From RU20A sp042610495 (GTDB lineage: Bacteria; Pseudomonadota; Alphaproteobacteria; Rhizobiales; Rhizobiaceae), in assembly GCF_042610495.1 (NCBI RefSeq), contig NZ_JBHGAP010000002.1:310001-374000 (forward strand): a stretch of 64,000 nucleotides of DNA, in the 5' to 3' direction. The stretch's first letter is position 1; each line of letters starts with the position of its first letter. The position numbers and the translations under genes were made by a program. The notes under the pieces are model-generated. The model worked only from the letters and a program-made list of their open reading frames with translations, was not told where the DNA came from and did no database searches. This document shows, one piece after another, positions 24,695 through 33,528 of the stretch.

Positions 24695-27256
24695 ATGGCA
24701 GAATTTCCTCAGAAGGCCAAAATCGTCATCATCGGGCTCGGGGGCATTGTCGGCGCCTCCATCGCCCATCACCTCATCGAGCGGGGCTGGGACGACATTG
24801 TCGGCATCGACAAGTCGGGCATCCCGACCGATATCGGCTCGACGGCGCATGCGTCGGACTTCTGCTACACCACCAGCCACGACTTTCTCTCGGTCTGGAC
24901 CACGCAGTATTCCATCGATTTCTACGAGAAGATGGGCCATTACGCCCGCATCGGCGGGCTTGAAGTTGCCCGCACCGGCGATGACGTTTGGATGGAAGAG
25001 ATCAAGCGCAAGCTGTCTTCCGCCCGCGCCTTCGGCACGCGCGCCCACTATGTCTCGCCGGCCGAGATCAAGGAAAAGTTCCCGCTGATCGAGGAAGATC
25101 AGGTGATGGGCGGCATGTTCGACCCCGATGCCGGCCTCGTCATTCCGCGCTCGCAGACGGTTGCCGGCAAGCTGGTGGATGCCGCCGAAAAGACCGGCAA
25201 GCTGCAGATGTTCGGCAATACGCCGGCCAAGTCGCTGATCGTTGAGGGCGGCCGCATCAAGGGCGTCGTCACCCACCGCGGCACGATCATGGCCGATCAC
25301 GTCATCGTCTGCGCCGGCCTGTGGGGCCGCCTGATCGCCGAAATGGTCGGCGAGGACCTGCCTGTCATGCCGGTCGATCACCCGCTGACCTTCTTCGGCC
25401 CGTACAACGAATTCGAAGGCACCGGCAAGGAAATCGGCTTCCCGCTTTTGCGCGACCAGGGCAACTCCGCCTATATGCGCGACACGGGCGATCCGAAGAC
25501 CACCGAAGGCGGCCAGATCGAGTGGGGCTATTACGAGCAGCACAATCCGCGCATGTGCCATCCGCGCGAGCTGCTGGAAAAGCACGAGGCACGCCTCTCA
25601 CCGTCGCAGCGCGACCTCGATATGGAGCAGATCCTTGAGCCGCTCGAAAAGGCGATGGAGCTGACGCCGATCCTTGGCGAACTCGGCTATAACGAGAGCC
25701 ATTCCTTCAACGGCCTCCTGCAGGTGTCGGCCGCCGGCGGCCCTTCCTGCGGCGAGAGCCAGAAGGTGCGCGGCCTCTGGTACTGCGTCGCCATCTGGGT
25801 CAAGGATGGACCGGGCTATGGCAAGCTGATCGCCGACTGGATCACGGACGGGCGCACCGAGATCGACCACAACTCGATCGACTATGCCCGCTTCTACCCG
25901 CACCAGCTGACGGAGGACTTCATCGCCGGCCGCTGCTACGAGGCGGCGCAGAAGATCTACTTCCCGGCCGTGCACACGCGCGAACCCTATGCCTCTGGCC
26001 GTGGCGCCAAGCGCTCGCCCATGTATGAGCGCGAGGTGGAACTCGGCGGCTACTTCATGGAGCTCGGCGGCTGGGAGCGTGCCCACGGCTATGCGGCTAA
26101 CGAGCATCTCCTGGAAAAGTACGGCGATCGTGTTCCCGTGCGCGAGAACGAGTGGGACAACCGCCACTTCTGGCGCGTTTCCAATGCCGAGCATCTGGCG
26201 ATGAGCGAGGATTGCGGCATCGTCAACCTCTCGCATTTCCACATGGTGGACATCGAGGGACCAGACCACGTCGAACTGCTTGAATGGCTGTGTGCCGCCA
26301 AGATCGGCGGCGACGCCAATATTGGCAAGGGGATCTACACCCACTTCCTCGATGACGAGGGCATGGTGCGCGCCGACTTCACCGTGTTCCGCATGGCCGA
26401 TCGCTGCCGGCTGGTGAACGGTGCGGATGCCGGGCCGCGCGACTTCCACTACATGAAGCGCGTCGCCGAGGATCGCGGTCTCAACGTCACCATCACCGAC
26501 GTCTCGGAAAAGTTCATCACCATCGGCATCTGGGGCCCGAATGCCCGCGAGACGCTGAAGAAGGTGGTGGCAGACCCCGCCGGTCTCGACATCGAGAACT
26601 TCGCCTTTGCCGCCATCAAGCAGATCGAGATCGCCGGCAAGTCCGTCGCCGCCTTCCGCATCTCCTATGTCGGCGAGCAGGGCTGGGAACTGCACATGAA
26701 ATACGAGGATGGCCTTGCCGTCTGGGACGCGCTGCGCTCCACCGGCGTGATGGCCTTCGGCGTCGAGACCTACGCCAACTCGCGCCGCATGGAAAAGAGC
26801 CTGCGCCTGCAGAACGCCGACCTCATCACCCAGTACAATCTCATCGAGGCCGATCTTGCCCGTCCGAAGGTCAAGGAGGCGGATTTCCGCGGCAAGGCGA
26901 AGCACCTGGAATACAAGGCGCGCCCGCACCAACCGGCCATGCTCTGCACGCTCGTCATGACGGACAATACCGACAGCAAGGGCGTGAAGCGCTACCCGGT
27001 CGGCTCCATGCCGGTGGTCGATCCCGCGACGGGCGAGGTGCTGGTCGACAGCCTCGGCCGCCGCTCCTACACGACCTCGGTCGCCTTCGGTCCGACGATC
27101 GGCAAGAACATCGCGCTCGCCTATCTGCCGCACGACTATTGCGAAGTCGGCCGCAAGCTGAACGTCGAATATTTCGCCGAGAGCTTCCCGGTGGAAGTTG
27201 CCGCCGTCGGCTACAAGCCGCTCTACGACCCCGAAAACCTCAAGCCGCGCAGCTGA
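24695..27256 (+). CDS. FAD-dependent dehydrogenase with GcvT domain (dimethylglycine/sarcosine dehydrogenase-like)
   Basis: The 853-residue two-part enzyme starts with a DAO-type FAD domain (about 1-400); the dinucleotide loop reads GLGGIVGAS (14-22). TAHASDFCY (50-58) occupies the place where this family attaches FAD through a His, so His52 is the candidate. Residues about 440-850 are GcvT/aminomethyltransferase-like (for example YVGEQGWELHMKYE and the C-terminal barrel around VGSMPVVDPATGEVL). Relatives oxidise dimethylglycine, sarcosine or similar N-methyl compounds and pass the one-carbon unit to tetrahydrofolate. The exact substrate is not readable. The gene has its own terminator and is followed in the same direction by an ornithine-cyclodeaminase-like gene. 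Confidence 0.88.
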   Translation: MAEFPQKAKIVIIGLGGIVGASIAHHLIERGWDDIVGIDKSGIPTDIGSTAHASDFCYTTSHDFLSVWTTQYSIDFYEKMGHYARIGGLEVARTGDDVWMEEIKRKLSSARAFGTRAHYVSPAEIKEKFPLIEEDQVMGGMFDPDAGLVIPRSQTVAGKLVDAAEKTGKLQMFGNTPAKSLIVEGGRIKGVVTHRGTIMADHVIVCAGLWGRLIAEMVGEDLPVMPVDHPLTFFGPYNEFEGTGKEIGFPLLRDQGNSAYMRDTGDPKTTEGGQIEWGYYEQHNPRMCHPRELLEKHEARLSPSQRDLDMEQILEPLEKAMELTPILGELGYNESHSFNGLLQVSAAGGPSCGESQKVRGLWYCVAIWVKDGPGYGKLIADWITDGRTEIDHNSIDYARFYPHQLTEDFIAGRCYEAAQKIYFPAVHTREPYASGRGAKRSPMYEREVELGGYFMELGGWERAHGYAANEHLLEKYGDRVPVRENEWDNRHFWRVSNAEHLAMSEDCGIVNLSHFHMVDIEGPDHVELLEWLCAAKIGGDANIGKGIYTHFLDDEGMVRADFTVFRMADRCRLVNGADAGPRDFHYMKRVAEDRGLNVTITDVSEKFITIGIWGPNARETLKKVVADPAGLDIENFAFAAIKQIEIAGKSVAAFRISYVGEQGWELHMKYEDGLAVWDALRSTGVMAFGVETYANSRRMEKSLRLQNADLITQYNLIEADLARPKVKEADFRGKAKHLEYKARPHQPAMLCTLVMTDNTDSKGVKRYPVGSMPVVDPATGEVLVDSLGRRSYTTSVAFGPTIGKNIALAYLPHDYCEVGRKLNVEYFAESFPVEVAAVGYKPLYDPENLKPRS

Positions 27257-27282
27257 TGCGCGGTTGAAAGCCCGGACTTCAG

Positions 27283-27316
27283 GAAACCCGCCGCCGAAAG
27301 GCCGGCGGGTTTCTCT
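27283..27316 (+). terminator. Rho-independent terminator after the GcvT-domain dehydrogenase
   Basis: A perfect 11-bp stem, GAAACCCGCCG (27283-27293) with CGGCGGGTTTC (27303-27313), has a 9-nt loop and is followed by TCTT. It lies 27 bp after the stop codon, so the next gene probably has its own promoter. Confidence 0.8.
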
Positions 27317-27453
27317 TGAACGCGCCTCTGACATTTTGCGCGAATGCTCCTAGCAAATTGCGCATTTCCCTGCGCAATTCTTACCATCCTTGCTCTTTCG
27401 GCCAGAAACCGCTGCAGGCTACTCTTGGAACATATCGCCAGAGGAGAGCCCGC

Positions 27454-28500
27454 ATGTTCATTCCGCCGTCCGAAAAAGCCCTCGTCCCCTTCGTCAGCGT
27501 CGAGAACATGATGCGGCTGGTGCATGCGATCGGCATCGAGACGGTGCTTCGGGAACTGACCGACGTGATCGAGGCGGATTTCGCGCGGTGGGAGCTGTTC
27601 GACAAGACGCCGCGCGTGGCGTCTCACTCGCGCGAGGGCGTGATTGAGCTGATGCCCACCTCGGATGGCGAGATCTACGCCTTCAAATATGTGAACGGCC
27701 ATCCCAAGAACATGGCGCAGGGCCTGCAGACCGTAACCGCCTTCGGCCTTCTGGCGGAAGTCTCCACCGGCTATCCGGTTCTGCTGACCGAAATGACGCT
27801 GCTGACGGCGCTGCGCACGGCGGCCACCTCGGCCATGGCCGCCCGGCATCTTGCTCCGAGAGGGGCGCGGGTGATGGCGATGATCGGCAATGGCGCGCAG
27901 GCGGAATTCCAGGCGCTTGCCATGAAGGCGGTGCTCGGCATCGATACGGTGCGCCTCTACGACATCGACCGCCGTGCCACGGAAAAGACCGTGCGCAACC
28001 TCGCCGGCACCGGCATCACGGCCATTGCCTGCGCCTCACCGGAGGCGGCAATCGAGGGTGCGCAGATCATCACGACCTGCACGGCCGACAAGCAATATGC
28101 GACGATCCTGACCGACAACATGGTCGGCGCCGGCGTCCACATCAATGCGATCGGTGGCGACTGTCCGGGCAAGACGGAGCTGCACCGCGACATTCTCCTG
28201 CGCGCCGACACCTTCGTGGAGTATCCGCCCCAGACCCGTATCGAAGGCGAGATCCAGCAGATGCCGGCTGATTTCCCGGTCACGGAACTCTGGCAGGTGG
28301 TGACCGGCAAGATCGCGGGACGGCGAGATGCCGGCCAGATCACGCTGTTCGACAGCGTCGGCTTTGCCATCGAGGATTTCTCGGCGCTGCGCTATATCCG
28401 CGACCGCCTCGCCGGCACGGATTTCTACCAGAACCTCGACATCATCGCCGATCCCGACGATCCGCGCGACCTGTTTGGCATGTTCCAGCGCGCCGGCTGA
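27454..28500 (+). CDS. Ornithine cyclodeaminase / mu-crystallin family protein
   Basis: From the ATG at 27454 (AGAGGAGA upstream) the product has 348 residues. The Rossmann loop reads MIGNGAQAEFQ (143-153) with acidic Asp170 in LYDIDRR, favouring NAD. The catalytic-type Asp is in NAIGGDCPGKTEL. Ornithine cyclodeaminase converts ornithine to proline and ammonia; other family members reduce cyclic imino acids or act on alanine. The full match of active-site blocks and the length favour true ornithine cyclodeaminase. The pairing with a methylamine-type dehydrogenase suggests amino acid/betaine catabolism (inference). The frame upstream of this ATG overlaps the terminator and is rejected. Confidence 0.85.
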   Translation: MFIPPSEKALVPFVSVENMMRLVHAIGIETVLRELTDVIEADFARWELFDKTPRVASHSREGVIELMPTSDGEIYAFKYVNGHPKNMAQGLQTVTAFGLLAEVSTGYPVLLTEMTLLTALRTAATSAMAARHLAPRGARVMAMIGNGAQAEFQALAMKAVLGIDTVRLYDIDRRATEKTVRNLAGTGITAIACASPEAAIEGAQIITTCTADKQYATILTDNMVGAGVHINAIGGDCPGKTELHRDILLRADTFVEYPPQTRIEGEIQQMPADFPVTELWQVVTGKIAGRRDAGQITLFDSVGFAIEDFSALRYIRDRLAGTDFYQNLDIIADPDDPRDLFGMFQRAG

Positions 28501-28542
28501 CGACGCACGCCATCGGCGGCTCATCCTCCCGTGCGCCTCGTA

Positions 28543-29406
28543 TCAGTTCTTGGCCGGCTCGAAGCGGGCTGTGCAGCGGATGCCACCGGGAACCACGCCG
28601 TCGGGATTGGCAAGTTCGAACTGCACCTGGAAGAGGCCACTTGCCGAATCGATCTGGCCGTCCTTGCTGGTGATGGTTGCGGGATAGGCGCCACCGATCG
28701 GTGCTTCGGGCGCGATGGTGGCCGCCATGCCGACCTTTACCAGCGGGAAGGCTTCGAGTGGCAAGTAGAGCTCGACACGCAGTACGGCGGTTTCGGCGAT
28801 CTCCATTGCCATCTGCTGCGGATCGGCGAATTCGCCCGGATCCAGAGCCACTTGCGTGACGACACCATCCACCGGCGCACGCAGGTTGCGGCGCACCAAT
28901 GCGGCCTCTGCACGCTTCAGGTCGATGCGCGCCAATTGCTGGTCGAGAAGGGCTTGTTCAACATCGGCATTGGCAAGCACATAGTCCATTTCCGCCTTCT
29001 GCATCTGCTGAAGCGAAGCCGCGCCCCGCTTGTTCAGCGTCTGCTGGCGATCGAGCGTATCTTTCAGCGTGGCCTTTACCGCTCGCTTCGAGGCAATCAG
29101 CGCTTCATTGCCGGCCTTGAGGCGGAGCGATTCCACCTGGGCGGCTTCCACTTCGGAATCGAGGGAGGCCACCACCTGGCCCTTGCGGACGCGATCGCCA
29201 CGACGGACGGAGACGTCAGACAGGGTTCCCTGTACCTGGCTTGAGAGCTTGATGATCCGGTTCGCCTCGATCAGGCAGGACGCATTGCCCGCGGCGGCAT
29301 TCAGCACGGCGAGCGTTTCCGGCGTTACCGGCTTCTCCTCGGCAAGGGCAGGCGGGGCGACCAGCAGCGCTGCGGTCACACACCAGCGGCAAACACGTCT
29401 CGGCAT
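28543..29406 (-). CDS. HlyD-family periplasmic adaptor (third adaptor of the giant-protein export cluster)
   Basis: The start is the ATG at 29406, which overlaps the stop of the SecA-like gene (ATGA). The product has 287 residues with a Sec signal peptide ending ALA before EEKPV. The order is: lipoyl-like half motif (LSDVSVRRGDRVRKGQVVAS), a coiled-coil hairpin (about 75-150), the second lipoyl half (RNLRAPVDGVVTQVALDPGE) and a beta-barrel. It is a minimal periplasmic adaptor without a membrane anchor, unlike the other two HlyD-type proteins of the operon. It is the last gene of the cluster and convergent with the ornithine-cyclodeaminase-like gene, 42 bp away. Role in linking inner and outer membrane parts of the exporter is inferred. 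Confidence 0.85.
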   Translation of the reverse strand: MPRRVCRWCVTAALLVAPPALAEEKPVTPETLAVLNAAAGNASCLIEANRIIKLSSQVQGTLSDVSVRRGDRVRKGQVVASLDSEVEAAQVESLRLKAGNEALIASKRAVKATLKDTLDRQQTLNKRGAASLQQMQKAEMDYVLANADVEQALLDQQLARIDLKRAEAALVRRNLRAPVDGVVTQVALDPGEFADPQQMAMEIAETAVLRVELYLPLEAFPLVKVGMAATIAPEAPIGGAYPATITSKDGQIDSASGLFQVQFELANPDGVVPGGIRCTARFEPAKN

Positions 29407-31379
29407 CAATCCAGCCCTCCGGCAAAGGTCAGCATGCGGCTCAGATTTTCGTCCTGCCGCACCAGAGAGCGACGGGCATCGCGCTGCGCGGTTTCGATGC
29501 GCCGCTGGCCCTGACGGAAAGCGACGGTCGAGACGATCGGCAGGTGTGCTAGGGACTGCCAGGGACGCGTGGCGACCGATAGCACACGATCTTCCTTCGA
29601 CAGATAGACGGCAAAGGCACCCGGATCGCCCTGGCGGCCACAACGGCCGATGAGCTGCCGGTCCGCCCGGCGGGAATCGTTCATCTCGCACATCAGCACG
29701 ACGAGACCGCCGGCCTCCGCGACGCCGGGCCCGAGGCGGATATCGGTGCCGCGTCCGGCCATGTTGGTCGCAACGGTGACCGCACCGGCCTCCCCGGCCG
29801 CCGCGATCGCCTCGGCTTCCTCGCGGTCCTGAGCGGCACTCAGGACGCGGTGCGAGATGGCGCGGGCCGCCAGGGCCTCACTGGCTTGCACTGCCTCCTT
29901 GACCGAGGTGACGCCAACCAGCACGGGCTGACCGCGCGCGACGAAGCCGGCAACGGCACCGGCGACATGAGTCCAGAGGCTCTGCCGGTCCGCAAAAATC
30001 GACGTGCCAAGCGCCTTGCGCTGCAAGGGGCGGCGGCGCGGGATTCGGGTCAGCGGCAAACGGTAGACACTTGCCAGTTCGGGCGCGGCTTCGGCCACGG
30101 TGCCACTCATGCCCGACAGCATGCGGTAGCGACGGAAGAAGCGCTGGAAGCTGATGCTTGCCAGCGACTGGCGCGACGTGGAGAGCGGCACGCCCTCCTT
30201 GAACTCGACCATGGGGTGGAGATCGTGGCCCCAGAAGCGGTCGGCCATGGTGCGGCCGGTGTTTTCGTCCACGATCACCACCTTGCCGTCCTTCAGGATG
30301 TAATGCCGGTCCCGGCTCAGCACGAAGCGCGCCGTCAGCGCGGCACGGACCAGTTCTTCGCGACGAATGGCGATGAGCCACGGCAGACCCTTGTCGCTCA
30401 GGCGCGTTTCCAGATAGCGACGGCCGGCCTCCGTGATCTCGACGGAAATGCCGTGGCGGGAGCGCTCGTAATGCGGGCCCTCGCGCAGCTCGCCAGCCAT
30501 GGCCCAGGCAAGTTCGGCAATTTCCTGCGTGATGAGGGCCGGTCCCTCGGCAGAGATCAGGAGCGGCGTGCCCGCCTCGTCGATCAGCACGCTGTCGATC
30601 TCGTCCACCACGGCGACATCCAGTCCCCGCTGGATCGGCTGCCCGCCCTCACCCGCCGCAATGGCGCGGCGAAAGCGCGACACCATCGGCTGTTCCGTCG
30701 GCGAGGCACGCAGCAGCCTGTCGCGCAGGTAGTCGAAGGCCACTTCCTTGTTCGAGATGTAGGTGACGTCGGCGCGATAGGCGACGCGTCTTTCCTCGGG
30801 TGTGCGCTCATGCACGATGATGCCGCATGACAGGCCCAGTCCGGCAAGAAGCGGCACGGCATGGGCGCCGTCGCGCTCGGCAAGGTAGTCGTTTGACGTC
30901 ACTACATGCACGGAGCGACCGGCAAGCCCGTGCAGGGCGGCCGAGGTGGCGGCGACCAGCGTCTTGCCCTCCCCCGTCGCCATTTCGATGACATGGCCGG
31001 ACATGATGGCAGCGGCAGCGGCCAATTGTTCGCGATAGGGCTCCACCCCCAGCGTTCGACGCGCGACTTCCCGGACCAGTGCCAGGCCCTCCGCGACGAG
31101 ATCGGATTTCAGCCCGCGGCGGCGGAGCTGGATGGACAGCACGCGGACACGCTCCTGCAACATCTCTTCCGACAGCGTATGGACGCCTGCGCGCAGGCCG
31201 TCCGCCGCCCGTGCATGGCTCATCACGCGGCGCTCGCGAAACAGCCGCGTAGCGAGGCTCAGGCGCGTGCGCGCCCAGGTGACGGGATGATCGATCGGGA
31301 GATGCTCACCGGCCGCAGCGGCGCTGACTGGTCCGCGCGGCAGGGCAAGAACGGGCGGGATACCGACGTGCTCAGACAT
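29406..31379 (-). CDS. SecA-like translocase ATPase, shortened paralogue
   Basis: The 657-residue protein is clearly related to SecA: Walker A in MATGEGKTLVA (133-143), the TSNDYLAERD block (161-170), Walker B/DEAD as VVDEIDSVLIDEAGTPLLIS (258-277), and motifs MAGRGTDIRLGPG and IGRCGRQGDPGA of the second nucleotide-binding domain. The peptide cross-linking region and both motor domains are present. The protein stops just after the block equivalent to the start of the helical scaffold (RRIETAQRDARRSL), so the helical wing and C-terminal zinc tail of a normal SecA of about 900 residues are absent. It overlaps the M50-HlyD gene by 8 bp and the small HlyD gene by 4 bp. A dedicated motor for the giant protein is inferred; the housekeeping SecA should lie elsewhere. 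Confidence 0.9.
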   Translation of the reverse strand: MSEHVGIPPVLALPRGPVSAAAAGEHLPIDHPVTWARTRLSLATRLFRERRVMSHARAADGLRAGVHTLSEEMLQERVRVLSIQLRRRGLKSDLVAEGLALVREVARRTLGVEPYREQLAAAAAIMSGHVIEMATGEGKTLVAATSAALHGLAGRSVHVVTSNDYLAERDGAHAVPLLAGLGLSCGIIVHERTPEERRVAYRADVTYISNKEVAFDYLRDRLLRASPTEQPMVSRFRRAIAAGEGGQPIQRGLDVAVVDEIDSVLIDEAGTPLLISAEGPALITQEIAELAWAMAGELREGPHYERSRHGISVEITEAGRRYLETRLSDKGLPWLIAIRREELVRAALTARFVLSRDRHYILKDGKVVIVDENTGRTMADRFWGHDLHPMVEFKEGVPLSTSRQSLASISFQRFFRRYRMLSGMSGTVAEAAPELASVYRLPLTRIPRRRPLQRKALGTSIFADRQSLWTHVAGAVAGFVARGQPVLVGVTSVKEAVQASEALAARAISHRVLSAAQDREEAEAIAAAGEAGAVTVATNMAGRGTDIRLGPGVAEAGGLVVLMCEMNDSRRADRQLIGRCGRQGDPGAFAVYLSKEDRVLSVATRPWQSLAHLPIVSTVAFRQGQRRIETAQRDARRSLVRQDENLSRMLTFAGGLD

Positions 31380-33528
31380 TGAACCTCTTCAAGAACATCT
31401 GCCGCACGGAGCGATAGGCCTGATCGAAGAGGGAGGCCATGCCATGATCGAAACGGACATAGACCCGCTCGCCCCAGCCTTCCGGCCTGAAAGTCTCAGG
31501 AAGCGCGATATCGGCCACGAAGAAGGGCTGCACGGCCACGTCCTTGTCCTTGGCGGCCGGATCCAGCACGAAGGGGCCGCCCGCATTTGCAGCAAGGGCC
31601 AGCGAGGGAAGCTTTCGCTCCGCACCGGGCACCAGGCGGGCAAGCCGCGCGTCCGGGACAGGCGTCAGGATCTGGCCCGACAGGCGCACGGCGACCGACT
31701 TTGTCTCGCTGCGGACCAGATCAATCTCACCCTCCGGCACGACGGCGCGGACGATCGGGCGTGTATCCGGCATGACGTAGCCCAGCACGGTCCCGCGCGA
31801 CGCATGGCTGCCGACGAGATCCTGCCAGCGCGGCAGGATCGCCCGGCCGGCCACGGGCGCCTTGAGAATGAGCGCGGCCATGCGGGCCTCAGTGTTGGCA
31901 AGCTCACCTCTGGCATATTCCATCTGCTTGCGGATGACGGCAATCGTGGCCGGCGCGATGCTTTCGGCGGCTGTCAGCCGACGATTGAGCTCGTCCAGCC
32001 GCGCCTTGGCGAGCCTGTGTTCGCTGCGGATGAAGGGATCCTCCATCTCAACGATCGGCGTGCCGGCGGCAACCACCGTGCCCGGAGCGACGAGGAACCG
32101 GCGTACCGTGCCCTGGGTCTCGGCTGTCAGCCGCGCCTCATCCGGCACCCAGAGGACGCCCTGGACAACCGTCCCATGCGGCACCGGGGCATAGCCCACC
32201 AGTGCGACAAGCGCCAGCGCACCGCCCAGCGTCACCGCTGTTGCGCGGACCCGGCGGCGCCCGACGGCCGGCGACATCAGCACGAATTGCAGGGCCTTGA
32301 GGAGCGGCCAGACGAAGCTCTGGATCATCGTCCAGGCAACGAGCGCCACGCCGATGAAGAAATAGGAGGAGCCGACGACAAGGGCGATCGAGAAGACGAC
32401 AGTCAGACGGTAGGCCAGCGAGGCTGGCGCATAGATCGCGAACCACACGCTTTCGCCGTGCCCGGTCACGGGACTGACGGCCTCGCGCATGCCGAAGAGG
32501 TAGCGCTGGGCCAGCCAATACCACCATTTGGCAGCACGCGTGGCGAGATTGGGTATTTCGACGAGATCGGCGAAGATGTAATAGGCGTCGAAGCGCAGCA
32601 GCGGATTGCCGTTGAAGACCAGGGTCGAGACGCTGGCAATCATCATCGTATTGAAGGCTGCCGACCGCAGGAAGCCGGGTTCCGCGTTGATCCAGATTGC
32701 CATGGCGCCCGCCGCCAGAAGCATTTCCGCCATCATGCCGGCGGCAGCGACGACGATGCGGCGCCACTTGTCCGAAAAGGCCGCCGATGCCGTCGCATCC
32801 ACATAGGGCGCGGGCATGAAGACCAGAAACATCAGGCCCACCTCGTGCACTTCGCCGCCGAAGATGCGCGTCGCATAGGCATGGCCGAGTTCGTGGACGA
32901 GCTTGATGGCCGGAAAGAGCAGCAGCAGGATGACGAGATTGTCGGGCGCCAGCAGGCGATCGCTGAAATTGCGCGTCAGGGCATCCCAGTGGGTGACGCC
33001 CTGCACCACGTACCACCCCATGACGCCGAGCCAGATCAGGAGACCGAGCGGCGAGAAGAAGGGCCGGATTAAATGCGCCGTTACCGTGAGGAAGCGGTGA
33101 GGATCGAAGAGCGGGAGCTTGAAGAACAGCGGATTCTGGATCTGCTGCAGCCAGCGCTTGCCACGCATCTGCTCGGCGCGCTGCGCCAGTTCGCGTCCGT
33201 CGCCCAGCGTGTCGGCCTGCACGAGATCGAAAGTGCTGAGCTGGCCAAGCATCTGGATGACCTGATCCTGCGAGGGCGCATCCGCCCCGAAGATCTCGAC
33301 CACTTCCTGCCAGATGCGCGCCACCGTTCTTTCGCCATCCATTCGCATCAGGATGGCATAGACGGGCGCGGACAGGCGATGGCTCGCAGCCGACAGCCGG
33401 TCGCGCGTCACGTACCAGATCTCGCCGCGAATAACATGCCGCTCGACGGCGACGCCCGGCTTCATCCGCGGCTTCAGGCCTTCCACCCGATGCCAGAGCG
33501 CGCTGTAGAGGGTCAGACCGCCACTCAT
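31372..33528 (-). CDS. PqqD-like / M50 metalloprotease-like / HlyD membrane fusion protein
   Basis: I take the ATG at 33528, whose ATGA overlaps the stop of the upstream GAF-HlyD gene (718 residues); a GTG at 33588 would add 20 residues but has no Shine-Dalgarno sequence. Residues about 25-105 resemble a PqqD/RRE winged helix (SAPVYAILMRMDGERTVARI). A polytopic membrane region follows with a zinc motif His212-Glu-Leu-Gly-His216 and a second M50-type motif NPLLRFDAYY (308-317), whose Asp would be the third zinc ligand. After the last membrane segment (about 430-448) comes a HlyD-like lipoyl/coiled-coil/barrel region (TAETQGTVRRFLVAPGTVV and onward) ending in the periplasm. Family relatives occur in peptide exporters. 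Whether it cuts or only binds its client is unknown. Confidence 0.85.
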   Translation of the reverse strand: MSGGLTLYSALWHRVEGLKPRMKPGVAVERHVIRGEIWYVTRDRLSAASHRLSAPVYAILMRMDGERTVARIWQEVVEIFGADAPSQDQVIQMLGQLSTFDLVQADTLGDGRELAQRAEQMRGKRWLQQIQNPLFFKLPLFDPHRFLTVTAHLIRPFFSPLGLLIWLGVMGWYVVQGVTHWDALTRNFSDRLLAPDNLVILLLLFPAIKLVHELGHAYATRIFGGEVHEVGLMFLVFMPAPYVDATASAAFSDKWRRIVVAAAGMMAEMLLAAGAMAIWINAEPGFLRSAAFNTMMIASVSTLVFNGNPLLRFDAYYIFADLVEIPNLATRAAKWWYWLAQRYLFGMREAVSPVTGHGESVWFAIYAPASLAYRLTVVFSIALVVGSSYFFIGVALVAWTMIQSFVWPLLKALQFVLMSPAVGRRRVRATAVTLGGALALVALVGYAPVPHGTVVQGVLWVPDEARLTAETQGTVRRFLVAPGTVVAAGTPIVEMEDPFIRSEHRLAKARLDELNRRLTAAESIAPATIAVIRKQMEYARGELANTEARMAALILKAPVAGRAILPRWQDLVGSHASRGTVLGYVMPDTRPIVRAVVPEGEIDLVRSETKSVAVRLSGQILTPVPDARLARLVPGAERKLPSLALAANAGGPFVLDPAAKDKDVAVQPFFVADIALPETFRPEGWGERVYVRFDHGMASLFDQAYRSVRQMFLKRFNV

